Assembly: GCA_942486035.1 (NCBI GenBank)
Contig: CALNXK010000070.1
Span: 227,001 to 291,000, forward strand
DNA length: 64,000 nucleotides
Direction: 5' to 3'
Origin: Porites lobata
Taxonomy: Eukaryota; Cnidaria; Anthozoa; Scleractinia; Poritidae
Positions 23,001 to 32,270 of the stretch are shown piece after piece. The notes beneath the pieces are model-generated. The model was not told the origin of the DNA. It searched no databases and saw only the letters and a list, made by a program, of their open reading frames with translations. The first letter of the stretch is position 1, and every line of letters starts with the position of its first letter. A program made the position numbers and the translations under genes.

Positions 23001-26000
23001 TGACATGCCACGCGAAGAACTTCTGTTTTGTCACAATGCCTTGTCATGGCAGTGAACACTTCCTGTGCCCAGCTGTAGTTCTGTATTCCTTGAGGAAACA
23101 AATACTGCTTACTAAATACCATAAATGATCTAATAGATGTCCTGCCCATTTATTTCATTTTAGGAGCCCAAGCAGGGATGTTTAGTAGATAGGGGGCATT
23201 TAGAAGACAGAGGCATTGATCCTCGTAACTGAAATAAATGCCACAAAGCTAATACGCATTCAGCGAATATATCACCACAAATTGTAAAGACCAGAATATC
23301 CAGTTGATCCATTGATACCTCTAGGCTGTTTAGAGATTCCCATCCAAAAAGTAGCATAACCAGCTGACAAGAAAATTATCTCCAAGCCCCGGGGTGGTAA
23401 TGCCATATATGGGCTATATAGGTATGTGCCGCTGTGAAGGGTATGGTTTTCAAGCAGTTTAGTCTGGGATAGGGTATATAAATCAGAGAGTTTGAGACTA
23501 GAATAGGGTATCATTTACCAAGCAAGTAATCAGTTGGTTAAAGATTTTAGTCTAGACTAGAGAAACCGGGAATTGCCATTCAAAAATATCAAAACATTAA
23601 ATTGGTAAGTTTAAATCTACGCAACACAGCCTAAATGCTGTTACTCTAGGATAGGGGGATTTGGGGAATTTAGTCTAGTATGGGTAGCAAAATTCAGCTG
23701 AACTAGCTCTGGTGAAGGCTAAGGGTTCCAGAGTCCAACCGGCACATCCCAACCCAAAAATTCCTAAAGTACCCCCCGCCCCCATCTCTCCAGGCTCCAA
23801 GCAAGCAAGACTCAATGACTCAATGCTACTAAGAGCATTCTTGTTTTCTATATGCCTTTACACTTCTTTGAAGCCCTGCAGTTGAATACAAGCAAAAACA
23901 AATAACACAAAAACCCTCACCCGGGAGGAACAACTGGAAAGTTACAATAAGTTACTTACTGTCATGCACCTTGTCTGCTAGTGCTTCTGTTAGCTGAACT
24001 AAAGCAGCAAAACCATTAATCTGAACATCAATACTGTCTTTAAACTGACGTAAGGCCCGCAGGATATGAAGAACAATATTCTGTTGAACAAGAATCTCTC
24101 TGTGAGGCTCTAGAGCAGCTAAAAGCCTCACAAGATGGCAGCCTGCAGCCTGTACACCAAGGAATTCTTTATGCTTCTTCATAGCTTCTAAAGCCACAAT
24201 AAAGGTTCTCCCCTTTACAATGATGCGACAGTTTGCTATTGAAGCTGCAAGAACACACATCAGCTGAATTCCTTGCTCTTGGATTTCTCCTTTAACCAAA
24301 AAGACAAATCATAATAAGCAAGGAATAGTTACATTAAAGGTGGACAAGATGAAGCAGATGGCCTTATCTTGCCTGCTACTAATTGCCTACTTTGTTCCGT
24401 CATATTTTGCAATCTTTTGGCCATATAATAAACCTTTTAGAGACCACAATAGTGCCGTTAAGATAGCTGGACACTGGCCTCTTTCTTTTTGACTCGGTCT
24501 CTAAAAATATAAAAAGACCTTGCATGGCCAATACTCAGCCACCTTAACTTCATGCTTGGTCAGTAACATGTATTTCTTTAATGCAAATATTAATTTCCAT
24601 TAAGCACCCCCTTTCTTACAGCCTACAAGAGTAAAAGCGGCAGAAGTGGAGGGAAAATAGTTATAAAGAAAAAAGATTAAGAGATCATTAAAAAGAATAA
24701 ATATATAACTCATCATCCATGTAATCATGAAAGTTTCAGGACGGACAGACTGGAGCAAGTTGTTAATACCACTTTCATTAATCTAATTACATTCAATCTA
24801 TTTGATTAGATTCCCAAAAAGAGCTAGTGGCATATACCAGCACCAAACAGGCAAAAGTAAACCAGGGTTAGGGTTAGGGTCATATCATAACCTAACATAT
24901 CTAAGCTTGATTTGAAAAAAATGGAAAGTTAACAAGATGGCCCAATAAATTGAAAATTCGCAACATACACTGAGAGCAACAAAAATCTGTATTTTGATGA
25001 CATCTTTCTGTGTAACAAGAACTGATTATGCATACATGTCACAGGTCAAATCCTCAGGCTGATTCTCAATTTCCTGTAGGGCTAGGAGACAAAGGAGATT
25101 GCGAATCAACCTAGAATATAATATTTTGACCTGCACCATGTACAACATTCGCAACTAGTAAGTATTTTCCTTTCATCAGTGCCCGTAATGTAGAGTAGTG
25201 CTCCACTTTGTCAATTCGTTAAATTATTCATGAAAACAATGGACTGCTTCTTTTCTCTGTGTTTGATACCCTCATATAAACACTCAACGGGTTGGGAACT
25301 CTCTCGAAACTTATGCAAATCCCAAATGAAGTGTCTCGAATTTTCCCAACACCCACCCAGTTGTTCAAATGGTGGAGAGCGAAATCCACTAGGACCCTGC
25401 GTATATCGTTATCCAGTGGATAGCGTTATTCACCTTTTGAACAACTGGGGCGTGTTCATTTGTGAGGCTGTGCAAACATTTAGCTTAAATGTTTATTGTT
25501 TAGATAATCAATTATACCCCATGATTAATTCAAAAGGCTTTTGACGGCTGGAGGGAAAACAACATAGAGTACATTCAGTATAAAGTAAACCAAAGATAAC
25601 CTTAAAAAGGAAGGAAGCCCATTCCTCTTCCTTTAAAGATCTCTTTACTCAGGTCAAGCTATGGAGACCATTCTGGACTTAAATGATGTTAACTTGTATA
25701 GTATTTCCTGCTTCTAAATTTATATTCCATCTTTTACCTTTCCGAGAAAAAGGGGAACTTTTTTAAAATTAAAAAAAGCTTACCTGAATTTGTATACTTT
25801 TCCATGATATCTACTAACATACGATAAGCCTTTTTCCGTGAATTTTGGACATCCATGTTCATGAAGTTCTCCTTAACTTTCAGGTCGTCTGCAAGGAGAC
25901 AAGTTAACGCTTCAAACGCTGGAATGTAAAATTCTTCCTCTTCGCCAAACTGGCTGATAGCATACAGCACAGAACCTACTGCTCCATTTGAAACAGCATC

Positions 26001-26474
26001 TCGTCTTGTCCTTGTAGAAGTGCACAAATTGGAAATAATTTTACAGCCAACCACTTGACAAGTCTTATCAGCGTACTTTGACATAATTTGCAGAAGAAAC
26101 TTTAAGTCGTCAGGTTTGCCTTGAAATTCACCCTTTATTCTCGGGCTTAGCTCCACAAGTCGTAACAGGACATAGCAGCCATGCAGCTGAATTTTGAAAT
26201 TCCGGAAATGAAGCTTCATTGCTGAGAGAACTGTAGCCAGAGCCTCTCCCGTTTCCAACGCCTCCACAACGACATCAACCTCATCGTCGAAGCTGTCAGC
26301 AAGCAAACTCATGTATTCCTCGACCTGAGATTCGGTAGAATGTCTCCTGATCGCAGAAAGCAGTTTAAGCAGTTCTTGGACATTTTCACGAAAAGATTCA
26401 TCTCCCAACGCCATTGAAGACCTTGCACCGGTATTTTTAAGGAGTGAGAAGCTGTCTTCCAAGAGATCCATCAT
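5469..26474 (-). CDS. LRRK2: Leucine-rich repeat kinase 2 (LRRK2-type ROCO kinase)
   Basis: Complete gene, 14 coding exons on the minus strand: 26474-25784, 24289-23960, 23088-22808, 21846-21665, 20866-20688, 19987-16574, 16235-16019, 15406-14961, 13567-13245, 11878-11660, 9759-9591, 8500-8217, 7213-7010 and 6458-5469. The joined length is 7,929 nt (2,642 aa), and every junction has a GT donor, an AG acceptor and matching phase. The start is the first ATG (MMDLLEDSF); the stop is TAG. Domain order is ARM (about 40-690), ANK (about 698-778), a Ser-rich linker, LRR (about 1070-1400), ROC GTPase (about 1443-1630), COR, kinase (about 1995-2250) and WD40 (about 2314-2630). The N-terminal ARM array and the kinase motifs YRD and DYG mark it as LRRK2 rather than LRRK1. 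In vertebrates LRRK2 phosphorylates Rab GTPases and acts on endolysosomal membranes; that role here is inferred. Human LRRK2 has 2,527 aa. Confidence 0.96.
6872..6975. mobile_element. Foldback element with 9-bp TSD, LRRK intron 13
   Basis: A 104-bp palindrome-ended element. CAGCCTGCGAATACAGCCGT at the left is the inverse of the right arm that ends CGCAGGCTA. It is flanked by perfect 9-bp direct repeats, CTAAATTAC, at 6863-6871 and 6976-6984. The insertion lies 25 nt inside the intron from the exon 13 donor. The 9-bp duplication suggests a Mutator-like origin. Confidence 0.85.
7913..8060. mobile_element. MITE with CTGACTCGTCCCC ends and 9-bp TSD
   Basis: A 148-bp element in LRRK intron 12. 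Its inverted ends are CTGACTCGTCCCC and GGGGACGAGTCAG, and it is flanked by perfect 9-bp repeats, GGTAAAAAC, at 7904-7912 and 8061-8069. It is non-coding. The 9-bp duplication is typical of Mutator-like elements, but its ends differ from the TAGCCTGC family. Confidence 0.85.
8217..13567 (-). CDS. LRRK2: LRRK exons 9-12: protein kinase domain
   Basis: Exon 9 (13567-13245, residues 1914-2021) carries the COR-kinase linker and the glycine loop LGDGAFGAVY, ending on the catalytic Lys of VAAK (residue 2021). Exon 10 (11878-11660, 2022-2094) covers helix C and the hinge: RLLRQEVMFLRNLRHPS, then LIMELAPLGSL. Exon 11 (9759-9591, 2095-2150) has YRDLKPHN in place of HRD and ADYGIARY in place of DFG. 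Both substitutions are characteristic of LRRK2, and the residue matching human G2019 is Gly. Exon 12 (8500-8217, 2151-2245) has TPGYRAPEVARG, the DMYSFG helix-F motif and PWPDVADLI. All catalytic residues are present, so the kinase should be active. The introns between these exons hold a LINE fragment, a long hairpin and smaller repeats. Confidence 0.95.
8560..9590. other. LRRK intron 11 sequence with short repeats
   Basis: No exon seen. The stretch 8840-8935 resembles 46435-46500 (shared GCGGGGAAACCA core), a degraded repeat. From about 9205 to 9550 the motif AGGTTCTTA/TAAGAACCT recurs in both orientations. Short plus-strand open frames here lack any domain and are judged chance frames. Confidence 0.4.
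10090..10207 (+). pseudogene. Degraded gene fragment starting MAAPKRSRFGT
   Basis: An ATG at 10090 opens MAAPKRSRFGT. After an apparent frameshift, the peptide TDEFLDLPRHILEFATTENH continues and runs to a GTG|GTAAGT donor-like site near 10207. The opening peptide resembles the start of repetitive proteins that I associate with anthozoan genomes, possibly recombinase-like. That link is from memory and weak. The frame break and short length make it a fossil inside LRRK intron 10, not part of LRRK. Confidence 0.25.
11018..11074. repeat. ATA/TAA microsatellite
   Basis: About 19 uninterrupted trinucleotide units of AAT type. It lies immediately downstream of the minus-strand LINE fragment and is best read as its 3' tail. 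Confidence 0.9.
11317..11396. mobile_element. 80-bp foldback element nested in a LINE, 9-bp TSD
   Basis: A near-perfect palindrome: TTGCCTGCGTGCAGACGTCT at the left is the inverse of AGACGTCTGCACGCAGGCAA at the right. Perfect 9-bp direct repeats, GAATATATG, flank it at 11308-11316 and 11397-11405. It interrupts the reverse transcriptase frame of the surrounding LINE, so it inserted after the LINE. Confidence 0.9.
13993..14173. repeat. Long near-perfect hairpin (about 80-nt arms)
   Basis: The left arm, beginning CAATAGACCACACTTTCTAT, is repeated as its inverse in the right arm, which ends ATAGAAAGTGTGGTCTATTG. The loop is about 20 nt. A third, degraded partial arm (TTCTATGAGTTTACCGGC) begins about 24 bp further on. 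It lies in LRRK intron 8. It is probably a MITE; no clear target duplication was seen. Confidence 0.85.
14961..16235 (-). CDS. LRRK2: LRRK exons 7-8: COR domain
   Basis: Exon 7 (16235-16019, residues 1693-1764) starts GVLVHIDDPACQLNDLLFVD and continues PKWLFHLLADVV, matching human COR-A (FVEPKWLCKIMAQIL). Exon 8 (15406-14961, residues 1765-1913) gives LLQYYCIALPL, LLPSLL, LPPSFWPRLITRV and VVDHLDSLFEEWF, matching COR-B. The exon 7 donor is CG|gtaagc and the exon 8 acceptor ctcag|G, which together rebuild MIRLLQYY. In ROCO proteins COR mediates dimerisation and couples GTP state to the kinase. The 0.6-kb intron between them holds an unrelated 62-codon frame that splicing skips. Confidence 0.94.
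15798..15986 (-). other. Intronic 62-codon open frame, status unknown
   Basis: This minus-strand frame inside LRRK intron 7 encodes a Lys/Arg-rich peptide with protein-like composition (FAQMFGQIVSDEWKKEVW). The frame-consistent LRRK splice skips it, and human COR has no matching insertion. It could be a fossil of a repeat protein, or a rarely used exon. I do not recognise it. Confidence 0.25.
16406..16560. mobile_element. Foldback-family element touching a splice donor
   Basis: A 155-bp element that begins TAGCCTATAAGCAAGCTCTC and ends AGAGCTTGCTCGCAGGATA. Its flanking repeats match at 8 of 9 positions: CGAGAAAAC at 16397-16405 and CGAGAGAAC at 16561-16569. The right flank overlaps the GTGAGT donor of LRRK exon 6 (16568-16573), so the insertion sits within about 7 nt of the exon junction. 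Confidence 0.75.
16574..19987 (-). CDS. LRRK2: LRRK giant exon 6: ARM end, ANK, LRR, ROC GTPase
   Basis: A single 3,414-nt exon (residues 555-1692). In order: the last ARM repeats; ankyrin repeats near 698-778 (LIRKGADVNAGNGVKTPLFR); an acidic/Ser-rich linker at about 833-1065 with several Arg-x-x-Ser sites; and roughly 13 LRR units from about 1070 (LDLSRNQLSRFP, LNLSHNKI, LDLSNNNLTEIP). The ROC domain has the P-loop GRAGVGKT (1450-1457), the switch II motif DFKGR (1506-1510) and the base-recognition motif GTHKD. These support GTP binding. At the position of human R1441 the residue is His (1553), in DINAHAPD. Human LRRK2 spreads the same region over many exons, so this lineage has lost introns or vertebrates gained them. 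Confidence 0.96.
20465..20600. repeat. CTTCTGATTGG inverted-repeat MITE, LRRK intron 5
   Basis: Contains GGGTAGTGCTTCTGATTGG and its inverse CCAATCAGAAGGACTACCC, followed by ATCAGTATGGAATTTCT. The same family occurs at 35685-35860 (PCGF1 intron) and 46290-46470 (PCGF3/5 intron). It is non-coding. Confidence 0.7.
20688..26474 (-). CDS. LRRK2: LRRK exons 1-5: N-terminal armadillo repeats
   Basis: Exons 26474-25784, 24289-23960, 23088-22808, 21846-21665 and 20866-20688 encode residues 1-554, an all-helical ARM-type array. Recurrent helices of the form QxxGCxxLxxL are visible: IQLHGCYVLLRLV, CQVVGCKIISNLC, VQAAGCHLVRLLA, VQINGFAALVQLT, VQQWGCKVLLGLS. Human LRRK2 has the same pattern (VQKLGCKALHVLF). 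Splices rebuild NSG|EIQEQ, VHDR|IQN, LRE|SLISK and TQR|FEDK in frame. In human LRRK2 this region binds Rab29 and related Rabs; whether that holds here is not known. Exon 1 starts with two Met codons and lacks an upstream coding exon. Confidence 0.93.
23388..23720. repeat. Degraded repeat with GGGTAT motifs, LRRK intron 2
   Basis: Contains repeated GATAGGGTAT/TAGTCTAG motifs (GGGATAGGGTATATAA, AATAGGGTATC, AGGATAGGGGGATTTGG). It loosely resembles, in the opposite orientation, the TACCCCTTTCATATACC repeats at 49711-50075 and 59510-59965. There is no coding capacity. Confidence 0.45.
25361..25444. repeat. GTGGATAGCG MITE, short copy, LRRK intron 1
   Basis: Begins TTGTTCAAATGGTGGA and ends TTTTGAACAACTG, with CCAGTGGATAGCG inside. 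It is a shorter relative of the element at 34993-35124. It is non-coding. Confidence 0.7.
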
Positions 26475-28204
26475 GAAAAGTCATGCTCCAGTTTTATACT
26501 ATGATGAAGACGCACGTTTTTTAGCAACGATGTTTACCGCTCCGTTATTGGTTGACAAACAATTGCACGCCTTGCATATTGAAACTAACGAATCCACTGG
26601 AAGGCATCAACGGAATTCCAGACATAATAGGAAAAGGGCTTGAAAGGATTAGTAACTCGACCCACAGTCAACATGATGTAAACTGACCACTCAGCAAATT
26701 GCTGAAAAAAGTAAATACATTACAAAACATGTGATTTCTAGATGACTAATCTAGTTTCATCGAACTGAACATACAAGGTCATGCAACAGTCTTTTTTGAG
26801 GGTAACCGGTCTATGTTTACTTAATTTTGCGCGGTTTCCTTCCTCCCTTCCTCTTTGATATTGTCCACCTTCCGTCTGCGGTTTTGCAACAAAAATCTTC
26901 AGTCCCGTTGATCTTCCATCTTCGAATTTGGACAGTGACGTCACTTTCATGTTTCGGACGGAGACGAAGGTTTACCGATGTTTACCGACAACTTCCGAAA
27001 CAGGCTTGTAGTCGTTCAGGAGTCCCAAAATATCGACAATTTCCCCCACCCTCTCGACTTTCAAGTTGAAATCTATTTTACCATCACTTAACGCACAACC
27101 TGATTAAACTGTGCATGTATCCTAGTCATGATTTTTTATAGGAAGCAGGGAAAGCCTCGTTGGCCCTGTATTACAGTAGAACCCCGGTAACTCCAATTAA
27201 CTATGAACAGGAGCCCATCAAATTTTGATGGGCTCCTGCTATGAAGGGAAACGAAAAACAGTTCGAGTTAGCGGGGTAATTAAATTTCAGTGAAATTTCG
27301 ATCAAAGGAAAGGAAATTTAGTTCGAGGGGAATTCGAGTTATCCGAGTTCGAGTTTTCGAGGGGTTGGGGAGGGGGGGGAGGGGAGGGCTCCTTATCCCT
27401 CATTCCCTCTCATTTTTCACGAAAATCCCGCATCCAGCACTGTTTTTCATCGCTTTCCCGTCTTTTTTTTAAAAAAATACATTCGTTACAAAAAACCTAA
27501 TTGCTGCAAAAGTTAATCATGATTGTAAGATGCAGATTGACCCTCAAGATTATTGTTTTCAATGAACACGTGTTTTAAGGCCAATTTAAGAAAGAAATAG
27601 AGTGGAGAGTCTTTTCTCCCTCTCCCCCACAACCCCCACCCCTGTTTTTGCTTCCTCTCTTTACTTTACGCCCTCCGTACTAACTGAACGCCTAGAACAC
27701 TCAGACTATTGTGGCACTAGAAGACTCGTCTGAGGCCGCAAGAAGGAACGTCACCAAATCTATGTGACCGCCTTACTCAAGGGAGCAGAGCTGGGAACAC
27801 AGTACGCTTTTCCATATCTTAAGTTTAACTGTTCGAATAGTTTCTTCGCGCAACTTCCCCAAATGGAGAGCTTGCTTGCAATTAAAACTGATATGCTTGC
27901 ACCTAGACTGCGAACAGTCTCTTATTTTTCTTTGCAAAGTTACTGCAAGAGAAACCCAAGAAGGCCATCTTTCTCGTCTGGTCCCGTAATCCCTTATTGT
28001 ATCATAAGGTCGTGGTTTTCAGTCGCGCTGGCTGAGAACTAGACAGATTTTAAGAGAAAAGGCGGACTACAAGCAGTCTAGCTTGCACCACGTGCTCTTT
28101 CCTGGCATCCGGTCTGTGTGCTCGTCTGTTGATTACTTGACAGTTTCAAGTTTATAATCATTACCTAGGTCACTCTATACTGACACGTCATATGACGTTA
28201 CAGT

Positions 28205-28295
28205 ATCGAAACCTGTATTAGGCGGACACCCTGTATTAAGCGGATACTACAGCATTCCCCGAGGGTGTCCGCTTAATACAGGTTTCACAGTAGTT
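28205..28295. repeat. Pogo-like hairpin remnant
   Basis: GAAACCTGTATTAGGCGGAC faces GTCCGCTTAATACAGGTTTC, enclosing about 45 bp. The CAGTA flank recalls Tc1/mariner-pogo MITE ends. It is non-coding. Confidence 0.55.
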
Positions 28296-31200
28296 TGCTT
28301 TCATAGGAGACACTACTGAACGCTAGCCTGTTTGACCTCGCATTTGCAGCTATAGAACTTATATCTTCCCGAACTCCCGACAGATAGGCAAAAAATCCCG
28401 CCTCCTGTACGCAAATGTTGGTAACTTGCGCTCCCAGGGGAGCAGCAGAATCCCGTTTCCAGTCAAAATATTTTGCGTTTTCCCGCCCGCACCGTATTTC
28501 AGTCAAATCCCGGATCCCGCAAATACACTTCCAGACTCTGTTTGAAGTTTCGTCCGCGTATGTAGATAGAATTCGAAAGAAAGAAAGAACGTTTCATTTT
28601 ACGAACTTTTGATTCATTGTTGCCCGCCATTTTTAAATACGATATTCTTCTCCAATTTAAAGTCACAAGCCGCATTAAATTTTTCCAATGTAAGAACTTT
28701 TTTCCCGATCAGTCGAATGCTTTTCAGTCATACCTCTTCTGAATTAAATCCAGAGACTGCAATGGTCATCTCTAACAGGATCATTTTGTTTTTGAGCGGA
28801 CGATTCTAGACTTTTGAGAAAGGTGGCTTTCCTGCGGTAAACTCAGTTATCTGAGGACGACTTGTGGCAAGTCCAGGACGATTCAAGCTATCCGCATTTC
28901 TGAGCGTTTTGGGGGACTCACGGGTGGGTCCTGAAATGCGAGGACTTTGTTTCCATCCGAATTCATTAGACTGATAAGTGATTTCCCGAAGCTTGCAGTG
29001 ACTGTTAAAATATTGTCTTCAATCATTACCAGAATCATCAAAAATGCCAGCTTTTAGGATAGCCTCAATGTCTACATTCTTTTAAACCCGTCTGTTTTAT
29101 ATATATTTGAGCAACTGAGAAAAATTAAAATCAACTGTACCTGATGATTGCGGTTCATTGGCGCCAAGTGCAAAAAGAATGCTGTATCATCTGTTAGAGT
29201 TAGGGTATAACAACTTGTCTCTCGCTTGTGCCGGTTTAATTTATGGTTTGTTTTAACTTTTCCTATTAAATTATGCATTAGGCTAACTAAAAAATTCATT
29301 GGTCTTCAGATCAGAGAAGGTTCTCAGGGGTGCTCATATGCAAGTTGATTCTCAGTGAATAAACATGGACGGCCAAAAGCAAACTAGAATACGTTATAGT
29401 TATGCCACATTAGTAGCGGTAATTTACTTCTTTAACTCGCGCTTCGAAAAATCCGCCCCTGTTTGCATTGCATATTAGTTTGGCACTGCAATATTAATTA
29501 ATGTAACAAACTAGAACCTGCAGGGCACTTCAAAAGCGTAGATCACGGCCAACAACTAAGGCCATAGCTAGCATAAACCAAGACGAGGCCGACTCGGTTA
29601 TGCTTTTCATTCTACTGACATTCAGTCCCCCCAGATGCTATTGGCTCTTCATAGGAGAGTGGCGCAATGGAGGAAGCCCTGCCTTCACACCAATATCTCT
29701 ATGTTGTGGGTTTTCTTCCGTGAACTGGGAAGTTTTTTTGGCGCTCTTTGTCCGGTTTCCTCCATCCCTCAAAACACAACAATTCCAAATTTCAGTTCGA
29801 TCTGAATTGGAACGCAGAGAAGACGTAACTGAACCAATTGTGAGGAGCTCCTTTGAGTATTTCATGGTACTGACAGATTGATTATACCTTCAAATACCGT
29901 CACCTGCCTGTCACCTTAATCGCCTAATGAGTACTGCAAAACCGCCTCACCTATACATCGTTACTTGGTGATGCAGGTTAAAATATTCCGACCAATGTCT
30001 ATTACCCTTCCTTAACGGGTTAAAATACTGAGCAGTTGCGTTGGAAAAAATATCGAATTTTCTATAAGAAGGCATCAGTGCAACATAATAGTCAACAACA
30101 GCTGGTATTTTGCGCGAACTTGAAGAAAATTAACAGCAATAAAAATAAAAAGGAAAGAAAGTAAGGAAGAAACGATCTACCTGTTCGATTTGCATAAACG
30201 CGAGGACGGTTTCTCTGTTCGATTTTAAAACACAATTCCTTTAGACATGTCAGACCTAGGCTGGAGACGACATTTAGTACGATTTTCGCTCACGTCTATC
30301 GTGCGCGACTAGCATACGTCATGACTTTCGACCATCCACACGCGCGTGCGCACAGTTTTCACTTACGACATCCACGTGTGTCGTACGAATGTCGTGTGTC
30401 TAATTTACGCGACATGATATGTCGAGAAGTCATGTCGTGTGCTAGTAGCGCCCGATAGTCGTAAGCGAAAAACGTGAGTGAGCAAAAAACGTGACTAAGT
30501 GGAGTCAGAAACCCATAAGGGGTTATGAGTTTCTGGTGGAGTACAATTCAGGGAATAACCGGTCGAGTAATTTCAAGTCGGCCGAGCGCATTGCGCAAAG
30601 CCGATTTGAATTACGAGTCCCTAAATAACAAAATGCGAGAATGTCAGTCCTGGAATATTTAGGGAGTGATTAGAAAACATATGGGGGGGCGAGCGGACGA
30701 AGTACAAAAAAAATATATTCGCGCAAGGGAAAATTAAATGAAAAAATTCATGCACGCCAATAATCCCTAAAAAAATATTCATGCTATGGCCTAAAAAAAA
30801 TTCACACAAGGAATTTGATAAAAAATTCCTGCGGCTCGAAAATTTCCCTCCCCCCCAACAACTTTTCTAATGGTCCGTCCCTTCCCTAAGCTGCTGCAGG
30901 AAAAAGCGCCCTGGGAACGAGGTTGGGAATATTTATTAATGAAAGAGAAAGATTCCAAAGTAGCCTGTTCCAGGCGCTTCATCGCTTTGCGCCGTCCCCA
31001 CGATCTGAACGCCTGGAAAAGGCTAATTCCAAAGCAAAAACATGATCGCTTGCAACTTTGTATAAAATTGTCGGAAGTTGGAAGCCCGACCACATGATGT
31101 ACTTTTTTAAAATTAACAAGCTGTCAAAGCCTGCAAGGTGCAAGTGCAAAGCCTAAATAAAAAATATCTGAATAAAAGTCACTATACCAGAGTTTCATCC

Positions 31201-31473
31201 ATTTTTCTTTTCCAGTTGAAGCTGGACAGCTTACCTGGTCACTATTTTTTCATAGGCTTTTATTGGTTATCATGGGCTATGTAGTTAAATTTCATTGGCT
31301 AGTGGCATTTGCTACTTGACTTTCATTGGTTCTTTAACTGCCGGATTTGACCTGTCCGATTACGAGCTCCTGGTAATCGGACAGGTCAAATTGGACACTT
31401 TTGGAGTCACAATAGCAAAATCGGCTGAACCAATCAGATTCAAGCATTTTGTTATTGACACAATTACTAGTTT

Positions 31474-31850
31474 AATATCATAGGTGACGAATTACTCCTT
31501 GATTTTGGCGAAAAAATTTCAGCGTTAATTTGTAATTTCACATGTGAAATTACAAAATTGCTATGGCAACCCTTCCGTATGTCTCAGTGTCAAGATGGCG
31601 ACGAAGTTTTAAAATGCCGTGAATGAAGATGTCAGGGCACAAAAGGACGCTTTAGAAAACCTGAACACACAAGAGAACATCAAGAAGGATTCTAACAGGT
31701 ATTTTGCCGAAAAAGTCTGAAAAATTTTGAACTTTATGAGCCAAATTTAAGGTTTAAACACTTGAGAGAGTGAAGTTCTCGATCGATACGATCCAGGATA
31801 AACATGTCAAAAATCCAAGATTGCTAATGTAATTCGTCACCTATGATATT
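31474..31850. mobile_element. MITE with ATATCATAGGTGACGAATTAC ends
   Basis: The left end AATATCATAGGTGACGAATT (31474) is mirrored by AATTCGTCACCTATGATATT (ending 31850), giving inverted repeats of about 20 bp around a 377-bp element. It is non-coding. Confidence 0.8.
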
Positions 31851-31855
31851 AATAG

Positions 31856-32019
31856 GTAATCAAATGGTATACTCGTGAAATTAGGGAATAATTTTACATG
31901 CGTTTTGTCCAAATCCTATTATAATAATTTCCCTCGCCTAAAGGCTCGGGAAATTACGGGATTTGGACAAAACGCGCGTGAAATTATTCCCTAATTTCAC
32001 CCGTCACCATTTGATTACA
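31856..32019. mobile_element. Palindromic MITE (GTAATCAAATGG ends)
   Basis: A 164-bp hairpin: GTAATCAAATGGTATACTCG at the left, with the right arm ending CACCATTTGATTAC. Internally AATTAGGGAATAATTT and CGTTTTGTCCAAATCC also have inverse partners. It directly abuts the preceding MITE. Confidence 0.8.
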
Positions 32020-32149
32020 CATACTGATTTTCTTTTTATGGTAAAAAAAAACCAACAAACAAACCAGCAAACCAACAAAAATGAAAACAAAACAGAGACA
32101 AACAAACAAACTTTAGGAAACTTTGCAGTTTTGTTTTGAAAAACGTGAT

Positions 32150-32270
32150 CGTTCCAGGCCATAGACAGTGGGGCCCAACTGATTTTGGACGCTTAGAACC
32201 TGGAGACGACGTCATTGGAAAATGGCGGAAACATTGCGGAGCGACGTTCTTGTAGACTAAACCAAAGAGA
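32150..32270 (+). promoter_or_regulatory. PCGF1 5' region with YY1-like and CRE-like motifs
   Basis: Just upstream of the start codon are GACGTCATT (ATF/CREB-like, about 32208) and AAAATGGCGGAAA (YY1-like, about 32218). No TATA box is evident. An in-frame TAG 15-18 nt before the ATG fixes the start at 32271. Function is inferred from motifs only. Confidence 0.35.

Larger units (their letters stand above)
26475..32149. other. Divergent intergenic region between LRRK and PCGF1
   Basis: No convincing exon. It holds the LRRK 5' flank, several pogo-like GTAGAACCCCGG or CCTGTATTA hairpins (27180-27330, 28205-28295), a C/G-tract low-complexity patch (27360-27390), a CGACATGTCGTGTG-rich stretch (30262-30490), and two MITEs at its right end. 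Open frames at 29600-29881 and 30791-31093 lie in repeat-like sequence and show no recognisable domain. Confidence 0.5.

Noticed and set aside
24880..24892. GGGTTAGGGTTAGGG telomere-like motif
   Set aside because: Only two or three units inside an intron; too short to mean an interstitial telomere.
27264..27472. GTTCGAG-containing sequence as a tRNA B-box
   Set aside because: No A-box or cloverleaf stems; the GTTCGAG repeats belong to a pogo-like repeat.
29600..29881. Overlapping open frames on both strands
   Set aside because: Both are open over the same stretch, which points to skewed composition or a repeat rather than a gene; neither was recognised.
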